From: Bryum argenteum
Lineage: Eukaryota > Streptophyta > Bryopsida > Bryales > Bryaceae
Direction of reading: 5' to 3'
Assembly: GCA_037043015.1 (NCBI GenBank)
Contig: CM073326.1
Location: 4,933,845-4,997,844 of the forward strand
DNA: 64,000 nt
Of the stretch, positions 1 through 10,830 are shown piece by piece; position 1 is the stretch's first letter; the number at the start of each line of letters is the position of its first letter. Made by a program: the position numbers and the translations under genes. The notes under the pieces were generated by a model. It searched no databases and was not told the DNA's origin. It saw only the letters and a program-made list of their open reading frames with translations.

Positions 1-2004
1 AAAATGCATGCATAAATTCATACTTTTTAGTATGGCTTTGCAATTTTTACACACAAGGAGACTTAAAATAAACTCTCAAGGAAGAGGTAGTAGAATTTGA
101 AGGACACGTAGTAAAATCTCTTGGAACATGTGGTACAATCTTGAGATTTATTGTAACATAAATAAACAAGTAGTACACCTCATTGGATTTTTGTGACATA
201 AAGCTCGAGATGTGAAGTGTGGATTTGTAAGTCCTTTACAATCAGAAGTGACGTGCAATTTATCATTACCTCTAAGATGTATGGTGATCAGATGATATTT
301 TATGCAGATGTCTTTTCAGGTCATCAATTGATTATGAATAGATGTGTATTTTTCTTATATTGCTTTTCTGTTAATGAAGTTCATCGAGAAATCTTTTTGA
401 ATGTTTCATAATGGTGTTTCTTGTAAAAAATATATATGTATATTTATTTTTAAAATTTTTAAAATTTTTTATTTTTATTTTTTAAATTTTTTTTATATAT
501 GTTTATATATTATGTATATCTCAAAATGCTAGGATCATTCAACTTAGAGATTTTTAATGATTTGGTATTTAGATTGCTGGAATTTACTAATGTATCATTA
601 TACTCCTAGAATCATGATTCCTTTATGTGTATAGAAAGTACTTCAAAGTCATAAAATTACATATGTCTCATGCTTTTCTAGTTATTGCTATTAACAAGCT
701 TACATAAATTGTGCAAAACATTAAAAAAGATAGTTGAAGGAACAACGCATTCAAATATATCATAGATTGTAAAAGAACTATACCAAAAATATGAATAGAA
801 TTAATTTTTGTAGAGTATTTATTTTTTCACTTGAAATACATTGCTCAATATCATCACGAGAGCTACTTAACCCCTAGAGATCCTTGGTGCCAAATCTCCT
901 TAATTACAAATAATAACTTCCTTTTACTTTAAGACCAAAAGAGCTTAATCTAAGCATCATTAAAAGATTCACCTATAGGATCTCAAAGTTTACTTGACAT
1001 ACTATTTCCAAGCCAAATTTTAACCGTTAGTATTATTTTCATTTGTGCAATTATAATTGTCAAAGTTGGTTGATTTTATTACTACACAACCCTCAAAACC
1101 CGTTTGAGATTTTAAGTATCTTTAGGAGTCAACTATGCTAAGTGATAAGAGGTTTCCATGACCTACCTCTTCATACACAGTTCTATGAGAATGACATTTG
1201 ATGTAAGAAAGAATAACTTATCTACTCACTTCCAAACCATTACATCTATACAAACAAACAAAAAACTTGTACTAAACCAAAACACTTGCTTGTAGAACCA
1301 TTACCCAATCATTTGTCTTGAGTCTGTAAACTTTCAAACATCACAAAGCTTTCAAGTGTGGCTTACCGAGCTTTTGGTTATATATCATATACAAGAGTCC
1401 ATTGAAACTAAGCTAGTAATCACTACTTGAATAAGTTAAATTCACTTGTACAATGTGTACATTTTTATATATACCTCAAAAGCCAAAAAGTGAGCCATTG
1501 TGTTGAATCACAATCGCTATTCTGAAAATATTTACACTACCTACACGTGCACTGTCTTATCAATAATCTTGTAACATGCACATGATGCTATTTATTCATC
1601 ATTTCGACTTCAGAGTCCAATTCTACCAACAAAGCTACCACAATGAGAAAATCCCCAACTAGAAGTTGTTTACCTTCATCTTAATGATACACCTATATCA
1701 ATAGATTCATTGTAATTTTTTTGGCTCAAGTTAGAGGCTTGCAATGGTGAAAACTTCTATCAGATTATAATGGAAAATGAGTCTAAAACTAGACCTTTTT
1801 CACTCAAATTTATGCCTTCAAAACATCTTTCATTGAGTGAAGTTTCATACCACTGAAACAAAAGTCCAATTGGAATCCATTCCAATAATCAAACTCAAAA
1901 TCCAATGGTGGATGTAGGAGACACACTTGTGCAGAATCCATGTATATTTTCAAATTTATCAATATAATAAAATCATTACAAATCCAACACCAAAGTATTC
2001 AACA
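1..2004 (+). repeat. 2-kb dispersed repeat unit, copy 1
   Basis: The unit opens with AAAATGCATGCATAAATTC and the same opening recurs at 2005, so copies 1 and 2 lie head to tail. The reverse complement of the same sequence occurs at about 7,125-9,090. No coding capacity is seen. Within the unit are a TTAA-flanked MITE (867-1132) and, at about 1,440-1,600, a stretch related to the element found downstream of each peroxidase gene. The unit is likely a decayed transposon or a tandem satellite-like repeat; no terminal structure identifies its class. Confidence 0.7.
867..1132 (+). mobile_element. TTAA-flanked MITE, copy 1 (piggyBac-like)
   Basis: The left end reads TTAACCCCTAGAGATCCTTG. The right end, read inward, is TTGACTCCTAAAGATAC, an imperfect inverted repeat with one TTAA mutated to TTGA. 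Near the right end the stretch AACCGTTAG...ATTATAATTGTCAAAGTT resembles subterminal sequence of the piggyBac element at 53.9-59.6 kb. It has no ORF. TTAA targets and CCC termini are the hallmark of piggyBac elements, so a non-autonomous derivative is inferred. Confidence 0.65.
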
Positions 2005-2710
2005 AAAAATGCATGCATAAATTCATACTTTCTACAAGTATGGGGTTGGAATTTTTTCGAAGAATGGAGACTTGATTTATAAACTAAACTCTCAAGGAAG
2101 AAATAGTACAATTTGGAAGAACTGGTAGTACAATCTATTAGAACGTGTGGTACGATCTAGAGATTTTTTTGTAATATGATGAATAAGTAGTACAGCTCAT
2201 ACGATTTTTGTGACATGAAGTTGTTGCTCGAGATGTGAAGTGTAGATTTGTAAGTCCCGTAGAATCAGAAGTGAGGTGCAATTTATTTCTAAGGTGTAGG
2301 GTTATCAAATAAATATTGTACGTGTCTTTTGAAGACATCAAATGATTATGAATAGATATGTACTTTGTTTTTTGTTTCTGATTTGTTTTTATTCTTTAAA
2401 TTTTTTAGGTTTAAATTTTTTTTTTAAATTTTAAAAATTCATATAGTGAGAAGTATATTGGTTATTCAAATTGCTGTAATTTACAAATGTATTATTATAC
2501 TCCTAGCTCCATGATTCCTTTACGTGTATAGTAAGTACTTCAGAGTCATAAAATAAAATAGGTCTCATGCTTTTCTAGTTATTGCTATTCACAAACTTGT
2601 GTAAATTCTTCAAAATATTTCAAAAGATAGTTGAAGGAACAGTGAATTCAAATATATCAAAGATTGTAAAAGAATTTTACCAAAAATTGTGAATAGGATA
2701 ATTTTATTCT

Positions 2711-2742
<32 letters not shown>

Positions 2743-3085
2743 CTCACTCAAAATACATTGTTCAATATCATCACCAGAGCTACTTAACCCTTGGGGATCT
2801 TTGGTGCAAAACTACCTAAATTACAAATAAGAACCTCCTTTTACTCTAAGACCAAAAGAGCTCAATCTAAGCATTATTAAAAGATTCAACCATAGGATCT
2901 CAAAGTTTACTTGACATACTATTTGTATGCCAAATTTGAACCGTTGATTCTTCTTTAGTTGTGAGATTATAATTGTCAAAGTTGGTTGAATTTTATTCCT
3001 ACGGGAGCCCTCAAAACCTACTTGAGGTTTTAAGGATCTTTAGGGTTAAAGATGCTTAGTAATAAGAGGTTCCTGTGACCTACCT
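2005..3085 (+). repeat. 2-kb dispersed repeat unit, copy 2 (truncated)
   Basis: This is a direct copy of the first half of unit 1 (compare 2010-2330 with 1-340, and 2500-3080 with 600-1160). Similarity stops after the shared GTGACCTACCT-type stretch near 3,085. It contains a poly(T) tract at about 2,707-2,742 that unit 1 lacks, and the second copy of the TTAA MITE. Confidence 0.65.
2784..3049 (+). mobile_element. TTAA-flanked MITE, copy 2
   Basis: Both ends keep TTAA (2784-2787 and 3046-3049). Ends read inward are TTAACCCTTGGGGATCTTTG and TTAACCCTAAAGATCCTTAA. It holds the subterminal motif GAACCGTTGATTC followed by GTGAGATTATAATTGTCAAA, the best match among the three MITE copies to the piggyBac subterminal sequence near 54.1 kb. 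Confidence 0.7.
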
Positions 3086-3414
3086 TTAACATGATCATAA
3101 GCTTAGTATAAAACTTAACATTTTCAATTTGGGAGATTTTGATCCAAATTCTTTCGATATTGATATTACCACACTGCAAAAAGTGAAAAAAATAAATGAT
3201 TTGTGAAGAGCTATATCTTCTTCATCCACTCTAAGATTTCAACTTTATTTTTTGCGATGAATTTCTTCAAGAGTCTAGTCTTAGTAAAAGAAATCTTGAT
3301 CAAATCAGAGATGTTTTGTAGATAAGGTATAGATTTGAGTGCAAAGGGTCTACTTTTGGACTATATTCCCTTTGTCAGTTTTTGGCAATTTTCATGATTG
3401 CAAGACAATTTTTT

Positions 3415-3449
<35 letters not shown>

Positions 3450-3489
3450 TTTTTAGGAATGTTTTGGGTATATGGGTTGGAGCAACTTC
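3086..3489. other. Gene-free AT-rich spacer
   Basis: No ORF or RNA gene is seen. The stretch includes a poly(T) tract near 3,420-3,448. Part of 3,330-3,480 resembles 42,600-42,720 (shared words such as TAGATTTGAGTGCAA and GGTCTA.TTTTGGACTAT), so it belongs to a dispersed repeat. Confidence 0.5.
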
Positions 3490-3765
3490 TTAGTTGGAGA
3501 TTTTTTGAATGGTGTAGCTTTGTTGGTAGAATTTCTACGCTAAAGTGAAAATGGTGAAATTTTGAAATACATTGCGTATTAATATGTTATGATCTTGCAA
3601 TCTATAAGGCCTCATGACTCCAATTTTTGGACCACATGACCTACAACAAGTCTATTACAAGTTCATACGGTTAAGATGTAAATATGTTATCTTCATGTTC
3701 ATTTATGGCATTATTTGAAAAAATATGTATCTTGGCTAAAATAGGTTGGGACATTTAGGGGTTAA
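3490..3765 (+). repeat. Dispersed repeat shared with 8,965-9,230
   Basis: About 270 bp match 8,965-9,230 in the same orientation: AACTT.TTAGTTGGAGATTT at the start, CCACATGACCTACAA in the middle, AATAGGTTGG.ACAT near the end. The block stops at TTTAGGGGTTAA (3755-3765), which looks like a piggyBac-type end, but I found no convincing partner end. Confidence 0.55.
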
Positions 3766-6262
3766 GGGGTCAAAAAGTAACCGTGATATACTTCTTGCTT
3801 ATAAATTTTGATGTTGTAGAAATGGAATTCTCTCTTGTTGTTTAACTCTTGAGTATATGTAGAAAACTTGAAATATGGGTGAGAGCAAATGTACATGTAA
3901 TTTTGAAGAGATTTTAATCTTGTTGATCTTGTTTGTTTGTAAATACTCAAGAATCTTTTTTATCATAAAAACCATATGAGGAGGACCAATTTGAATGGTA
4001 ACATTTGAGTGTATCTAATTTGTGTTGAAGCATACCAAAGGAAGAGAATATATTATATTCCATATATTACGAATCAATCCTACTATGTGGATTTGAGGCC
4101 TATGTGGATTTAGGTGATACTTAGGATTCATCCTTGTATGTATAGTTTAAGGTTCCTCTAGAACGTAGAATTTTGAGCTTAATAAAACCTCAGTATTATT
4201 TTCGGGTTTTTATGCGTAAGGGAATGCAATGTTTTATGAATGAGTTAGTCAAATATCGAGCGAAGTCATTGTCAGTCTCAGTCTAAGGGTACAAATTTTA
4301 GCTTCAGTTGGAAGAGTTTGAGTCAGTCAGAAGAGCTTCAATCATCCGTTTCAACTTTAGTCATCCGTTTCAGAGAGAAAAGTGAGTTCAGAATAGAATC
4401 TCAGTCTTCCGAGTCAATCATGTAGTTCAGGTAGTTCATATCATTGTGTTGAGAATGAATTGAAAATAAATGTCAGTTCAGTCTTTATCAGCTCAGTGGT
4501 TAAAATAAGTTCACTCGTTAGAGACGTCAAATAGAAAAGGGAGAATCAATTTAGTTATGGGTTCAGTTCAGTGAAGATGATGTGTTCAATTCAGTGATGC
4601 TGACAGGTTAAGTTTAATAGTTATGACGGTTGTAATCGTTTTCATCGAGAAAGATATATTTAGTTTTAGTGTTCATTATTTTTGTGTCGAACCATAGTAA
4701 ATGGCAGTACCTAGGGATGCAGGAAGCACCCTATTTTCTTTGTTTTGTAGTGTAATTTAGATATTATTTGTATATAATCCTTTCATGAATTAATAAAATA
4801 TGATATTCTGTAATTGAGATTCATTGTGAATGTGAAAATGGGAGTGTGATGTGAATTGTGTGGAAATCAATTCAACTCTTTCCAAGTGACATTGCAATGA
4901 TAAGCTCCATACTACGAATCCCAGTGTTCGAACCTTATTTAGTGGAATTCTTTTCCGCTATTATACTACTACAGTTCCGTCTTCCATTTTTCATCCACTG
5001 GGAAGCATATCATACATTATTACTCAGCGTTTTGGATAGGATTATCCTTCAAATAACTTGCTCCTTTCCTTTTTATTGATAAGAGGTAGGGCGGGCATTC
5101 ACTCCATGTATATCCAGCCCTTGCATGTTTTTTGTGGCCTCTCTATCGAAAAGCTTAGTCCAAAACTAGACCCTTCACACGTAAATTTTATTATGCGTTA
5201 CTTTCAAAACATCTTCGATTAACCCTAAACAATCAAGGCCTCCGATTTGGCTGTTTCGCTATTTCGGGCAGCCTAGATGAAGGGGTTAGAATCAATATTT
5301 TTTTGTAAGATTTTTATTGGATGTATGTGGGAAAAATTGCAAAGTCAAACTCCACTTTTAGAGTTTTTAAACGTAAATTCTTGTTTTTGGCTTTGGGGCG
5401 GGCAGAAAAAACTTTTTATTTTTAAATTATTTTTGAGATTTAAAAAAAAAAAAAAAAAACTTTTCTGGACTGATTTCGTACTTAGTTTTCGAACTGACCC
5501 AAGTCAAAACTTTTACCAATTCTACAAGGGCACCCTTCAAAAAATTACAAGAACTAGATCAAAAGTTTTTGTAATATTACAATTTTTGTTTTCGAAATTT
5601 GCTAAAATTTGAGATTTAGGAATTTCTTGAATATTTTTTTTCTCAAAATTCACAAACTCATGAAGACACCTACTCACCAGTCATTTTCCCCCTAAACCAA
5701 ATACGATAAATGTGGTGCATGTTTTACTGAATCCTTGACTTTCATCAACATTGGTTTCACACAAAAACTTGCTTTGGCTTCCACTTGAAAGGAAATAAAC
5801 GTGCTTTATCTACAAGTTGCATTCAAAAATTGCATCTTCAAGATAAACTTTATTAAAGGATCGGAGATATTAGAAGACTTTGCAAGGATCTTATAGTTGA
5901 CATGTGATCAAAGTCATAGTGAAGGATATTTTGATAGTATCATGGGTTGTCATGAGCAAAAGAAATGATATACAAAATACAACTTATAAAAATCTAGTCA
6001 TATTCTATGAACACCGAACATATATAAGGGGCATTTCTCCCCCTAACAAAGCTTGAGTTGGAGAATGCAACTAAAATATTGTAATACACTCATGAAGTAG
6101 TTCTCAAGTTGATTTTAAGATTTTCATCCATAATGTAGAAGGAGGTCCAAAGACGTCTTTTGAAACCTTTGCACGGCTCATACTTACAAACATTTTATTT
6201 ATTTAAGATGGAATCTTGTGTGTGACATTTTGACTAATTCATCTTTTGACAAGACTATAATG
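3766..6262. other. Gene-free AT-rich region
   Basis: No ORF here resembles a protein, and the longest (5277-5612) runs through a poly(A) tract and low-complexity sequence. Between about 4,220 and 4,640 the words TCAGT, GTTCAGT and TCATCCGTTTCA recur irregularly without a clean period. TTAACCCTAAACAATC at about 5,219 resembles a piggyBac-type end but has no visible partner. Confidence 0.5.
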
Positions 6263-6271
6263 TCTTTGAAA

Positions 6272-6888
6272 TTTAGGCACTACAGTCCTTGGCTTGGTAG
6301 TTGGGGCTCATGGGCCCCAATGAGGAGGTCATGGGTTCTATTTCTCATGCCGACGTGGTGCTCACCAATACAGTCCACCCAACTATGGTGTGGGGTCCTT
6401 GGACCTTGTTGTATGAGTACCTTAAAGCCGTTTGGGGGATACCTATGTCAAGTATCTTCAAGGCCTAGTAACTAACTAGTAACTAGCGTAGTTTTAGTGT
6501 CCACGTTCGAAAGGGGGAAATCCTCAATTCCGTTAAAATGGCGTTATGCCGCTAAAATGGCACACGTCAACTTTCTGAACTGCAGTTCAAAAACCATGTG
6601 ATATAACAAAATTTGAAGGTGATATTATGGAAAATGAGTGACAATGCATATAAAGGAGTGATATTATTAAAAAAGTGGTGATATTAAAGAATACACCATT
6701 CCATGTGAGCACATATGTAAGATTTGGTGTGACAAAATGGCACATGGCATAGTGCCATTTTAACGGAATTGAGGTTGGAAGTAGTATTGTCCCAATCTCC
6801 CCTTGCTGAGTGAGCATTGAGTTATTAGCATTACGAACAGACACTTCATTCATGCCGGCCCCTTAGAAAGGGACCAAAGTTTCTATCA
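6272..6888 (+). mobile_element. tRNA-derived SINE, copy 1, interrupted by a MITE
   Basis: Flanked by the 9-bp direct repeat TCTTTGAAA (6263-6271 and 6889-6897). The head has a box-A-like TTGGCTTGGTAGTTGGGG and a box-B-like GGGTTCTATTTC about 35 nt further on, the layout of a tRNA-derived RNA polymerase III promoter. The body and tail match the complete copy at 25,459-25,814. A MITE (6520-6776) splits it; without that insert it is about 355 bp, the size of the other copy. The tail is TTTCTATCA rather than poly(A). Confidence 0.8.
6520..6776. mobile_element. MITE with long terminal inverted repeats, copy 1
   Basis: The left end ATCCTCAATTCCGTTAAAAT is mirrored at the right end (inward AACCTCAATTCCGTTAAAAT); the similarity runs about 29 bp. 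It is flanked by the 4-bp direct repeat GGAA (6516-6519 and 6777-6780). It lies inside a SINE whose uninterrupted copy at 25.5 kb shows the empty site. It is 257 bp long and non-coding. The superfamily is not assigned, since a 4-bp duplication fits few plant families. Confidence 0.82.
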
Positions 6889-7124
6889 TCTTTGAAACTT
6901 CACTTATGTTAGAATTTTTATACCCTCAAGGTTCAATAATGAGACTGAAACAAACTAAACTATGGCCAATAGTACAATAAGTTTCAACATATCTACACAA
7001 AAAAGTACGGTAGTTTCAAATATATTCATGTATGCAAAGGAAATATGAAGATTGAACAAACTCAATGGTCACACTTGATCATATGGATGCTTTGCACTAT
7101 ATGGACTATCGGCGAAGTTTGTGC
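6889..7124. other. Gene-free spacer
   Basis: AT-rich sequence between the SINE target duplication and the inverted repeat copy. No feature was recognised. Confidence 0.5.
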
Positions 7125-9090
7125 GTGATGGATAGATAGCATCATTATCATGTGCATGTTACAAGATTATTGATTGCATATTGCACTTGTAGGTAGTGCA
7201 AATATATTTTTAGGATGGCGATTGTGATTCAACACAGTGGCTCACTTTTTGGTGAATATGTGACAAATGTACACATTGTACAAGTGAATTTAACTTATTC
7301 AAATAGTGATCATTAGGTTCAGTTTCAATAGACTCTTGTATATGATTATGTTACCAAAAGCTCGGTAAGCGACAATCACTTCCAAGCTTTATGATGTTTG
7401 AAAGTTTACAAACTCAAAACAATTGATTGGATAATGGTTTTACAGGTAAGTGCTTTGGTTCAATACAAATCTTTTGTTTTTATTCATTTAATGGTTTGGA
7501 CATGAGTAGATAATTTATTTCTTTATTATATCAAATATCATTCTCATAGACTCGTGTATGAATTGACAGGTTATAGAAACCTCTAATCACTTAGCATACT
7601 TAACCCCTAAAGATTCTTAAAACCTCAATTGGGTTTTGAGGGCTCCGTTTAAAAAAATCAACCAACTTTGACAATTATAATCTCACAAACCAAAAAATAT
7701 CAATAGTTCAAATTTGACATGCAAATAGTATGTCAAGTAAACTTTGAGATCCTATGCTTGAATCTTTTAATAATGCGTAGACCAAGCTCTTTTGGTCTTA
7801 GAGTAAGAGGAGGTTATTATTTGTAATTTAGGCAATTTTGCACCATGGATTCAAGGGTTAAGTTGCTCTGGTGATGATATTGAACAATGTATTTTGAGTG
7901 AAAAATAAAAAATACTCTAGAAAGAACTTATTCTATTCTTAATTTTGGTAAAATTATTTTACAATCTATGATATATTTGAATGCGTTGTTCCTTCAACTA
8001 TCTTTTTAAATATTTTGAGAAATTTACGTAAGCTTGTAAATAACAATGACTAGAATATGACTCTAAAGTATGAGACATATGTAATTGGATGACTCTAAAG
8101 TACTTACTATACACATAAAGGAATCATGATTCTAGGAGTACAATAATACATTACGAAATTCCAGCAATTTGACTACGAAATCATTGAAAAACTCTAAGTT
8201 AAATGATCTAGCATTTTGAGATATACATATATGAATATATAGAAGAAAAATAAATAAATAAATAAAAATATTTCTCACAAAAAATACCATCTATGAAACA
8301 ACCAAAAACATGTGATGAACTTCATTTACAGAAAACAATACAAGAAAAATACATATCTATTCATAATCAACTGATGACGTGAAAAGACATCTACGTACAA
8401 TATTTATTTGATCACCCTTCACCTTAGAGGTATTGGTTAATTGCACGTCACTTCTGATTGTAAAGGACTTACAAGTCCACACTTCACATCTCCAGCTTGC
8501 AAGAACTTTACGTCACAAAAATCCAATCAGGTGTACTTCTTGTTTATTTATGTTACAACAAATCTTGAGATTGTACAACATGTTCCAACAGATTGTACTA
8601 CCTGTGTTCTTTCAAATTCTACTACCTCTTTCTTGAGACTTTGTTGTTGAATTTGTAATGATGTTTTTACATTGAAAAAATTGGCAAAATACATGGTTTC
8701 CGCAGAAGTGAGTCTCCTACATCCACTGTTGGATTTTGCATTTGATTTTTTGGAATGAATTCTAATTAGAGTTTGGTTTCAGTGGTATGATACTTGACTC
8801 ACTTTAAGATGTTTTGGAGGCATAAATTTGAGACAGTGGAAAGGGTCTAGTTTTAAACAATTTTTCCTTTATAAATTAATCGGAGTTTTCACCATTGCGC
8901 GGCTCTAACTTGAGCCAAAAAAAATTATGATGAATTTTTTTGATACAATTGTATCATTAAGATGAAGGTAAAAAACTTTCTAATTGGAGATTTCTTCATT
9001 ATTGTAGCTTTGTTGATAGAATTACGACTCTGAAGTGGAACGATGAAATTTTGCGCTTTATATTGACAATTGATATGCTATGATCTCGCA
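7125..9090 (-). repeat. 2-kb dispersed repeat, inverted copy
   Basis: The reverse complement matches units 1 and 2: 7,125-8,640 corresponds to about 75-1,600, and 8,650-9,090 to about 1,600-1,990. The order of the two parts shows that this copy came from a tandem array in which one unit tail joins the next unit head, as at 2005. It carries the third TTAA MITE (7600-7861) and, at 7,125-7,290, the sequence related to the peroxidase downstream element. Confidence 0.65.
7600..7861 (-). mobile_element. TTAA-flanked MITE, copy 3
   Basis: Both TTAA sites are intact (7600-7603 and 7858-7861). Ends read inward are TTAACCCCTAAAGATTCTTA and TTAACCCTTGAATCC. It is 262 bp long and sits at the same position inside the 2-kb repeat as copies 1 and 2, so the insertion predates duplication of the repeat. 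Confidence 0.7.
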
Positions 9091-9230
9091 ATCTATGAAG
9101 CTTCATGATTTAAATCATTGTCCACATGACCTACAATAAGGCTATTACAAGATTGAAAGGTTGAGATTTAATCAACTTACCTCCATTTCCATCTATAACA
9201 TGTTTTTGGGCTAAAAATAGGTTGGAACAT

Positions 9231-9879
9231 ATAAGAGATAGATTTAGGTTTCTCACTGGTTGTAAAAGAAATAATTCTCAAAGCCAAATTTACTTATTGC
9301 CAGTAAGGAAGTGGTGTTTCTCAAGATAGATATAAACCATTTTGAATGTAGTTAAGATAGGGCCTCTATCCAAATTCTTGTCCCTAACTAAGTTAAGTAT
9401 ATATTTACATGAATTATGAATTATCCTTAATAGTACACCTATAATCTCAATGAAATGTCTAGATAGGAGTGTACTGAAAAATAAGTAAAAAAGCTAATTG
9501 TTGAGATTAGAAAAGGCTTGTAGACAATTATTGAATCAAAATCAAATAGAAAGAATCATTTTCTTATACATAGAGAAAACATAACTAAATAAAAAGAATT
9601 TCAAATTTTGGTAATTTTTGGAGTTTTTGCAAGTTGATTCTTATAAGGTAAATTTACCCACCTACTTTTGAACTAATAGATAAATATATAAAAAATAAAT
9701 CGTACTAAACTAATACAATCACTTATATAGCAAGCACCCAACAATATGCCACCATTTCAATAACTTTCCAAACATCACAAAGGGTCTTATGAGCTTTTTT
9801 AATCTTTTGGCAACAAATCCAAAGACAAGCATGCAATCAAAACTATCAATTGCAATAAAACATCGAATTCTACAATACA
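9231..9879. other. Gene-free AT-rich region
   Basis: No ORF or RNA gene is recognised. From about 9,660 the sequence faintly resembles the flank of the 2-kb repeat (ACTTTCCAAACATCACAAAG at about 9,763 compares with TTTCAAACATCACAAAGC at 1,333). Confidence 0.4.
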
Positions 9880-10035
9880 ATGTGTATTATTACACATATC
9901 CCTCAGAAGCTAGAATTTTTGCGAGCATTAAGAGACTACGCTCATTGTGGTCATTCACATTTACCATTCGAAGAATAATTTGCACTCTCTACAAATATAG
10001 TCTCCTTCCTCTGATCGCACAAAAGTGTTATGTTG
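9880..10035 (+). repeat. Copy of the peroxidase-downstream element (distant copy)
   Basis: Similar to the sequence following each peroxidase gene: ATATCCCTCAGAAGC, then CATTGTGG.CATTCACATTT, then GAATAATTTGCACTC.CTACAA and TCGCACAAAAGT. It is closest to 25,355-25,870, where the same sequence is split by a SINE, so this copy shows the uninterrupted site. Confidence 0.6.
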
Positions 10036-10479
10036 CCATTTTTGAATTTTTAGATACCATTTGTACTTTACCTTCCCGTTTTGTTTCGTATCATTGTAAG
10101 TGAGGTAGGTATTCCACTTTTGGATGGATGAATCTTTTTGTCAGAAGATAAATTGTGTAGTACTCATTATTTTGGAGTCTTTTTCATGATTGTGGCATTC
10201 TCTTTGCTCGATTATTATTTAGTTATTAGGTGTTGTGTGGTTTTTATGCATTTACGAAGAGATTCAAACTGTAACTTTTATGAAGGATTTGTGTTTTGGA
10301 GGGGTTGTTATAGGTAGGGTAGAGGTTGGAGATGGCTTTGTAAGGTCATTATTTATGGGTTGGTTCATGGTGCGGTATTCATTAATATGCTGAACTTTAG
10401 GGTGATTTTAGAATTCATGTTTGGATTACGTAGTGGAGATCTAAATTGTTATTTAGAGGGTTGATATAGTAAAGCTTAG
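10036..10479. other. Gene-free spacer
   Basis: T-rich sequence without ORFs or recognisable repeats; it leads into the tandem repeat at 10,480. Confidence 0.4.
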
Positions 10480-10830
10480 AATCCAAATCTGCTATTAGTA
10501 TAGCGTGGAACTGATTAGAGTCAAATACATTTGATACGTTGACTTTGGTGAAAAATTTGTCAATAGTGCAGCGTGGGATTTCAGAGACCAAGTGTGATTT
10601 GATGTGGCGACAAAATGGAATAGGATCAGAATCTATGCGTTGATTCTAGTAGAATCAAAATCTGTCAATAGTGCAGCGTGGAGTTTTAGAGTGTCAATAG
10701 TGCAACGTGGGGTTTCAGAGTGTCAATAGTGCAGCGTCGTGGGGTTTCACATATCAACTGTAATTTGATGTAGTGATAAAATGAAATAGGATTAAAATCT
10801 GTTAGAAGTGCAACATTTGAATTACAAGAT
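10480..10830 (+). repeat. Degenerate tandem repeat, left part
   Basis: The word GTCAATAGTGCAGCGTGG and variants recur at about 10,557, 10,658, 10,689 and 10,714, interspersed with AAAATGRAATAGGAT and ATCAACTGTRATTTGATG. The array continues at 24,538 beyond the LTR retrotransposon, which was inserted into it. The spacing is irregular (roughly 30 and 100 bp), so this is an old, diverged satellite-like array. Confidence 0.6.

Noticed and set aside
5277-5612. 111-codon ORF
   Set aside because: Runs through a poly(A) tract and low-complexity sequence, no recognisable motif.
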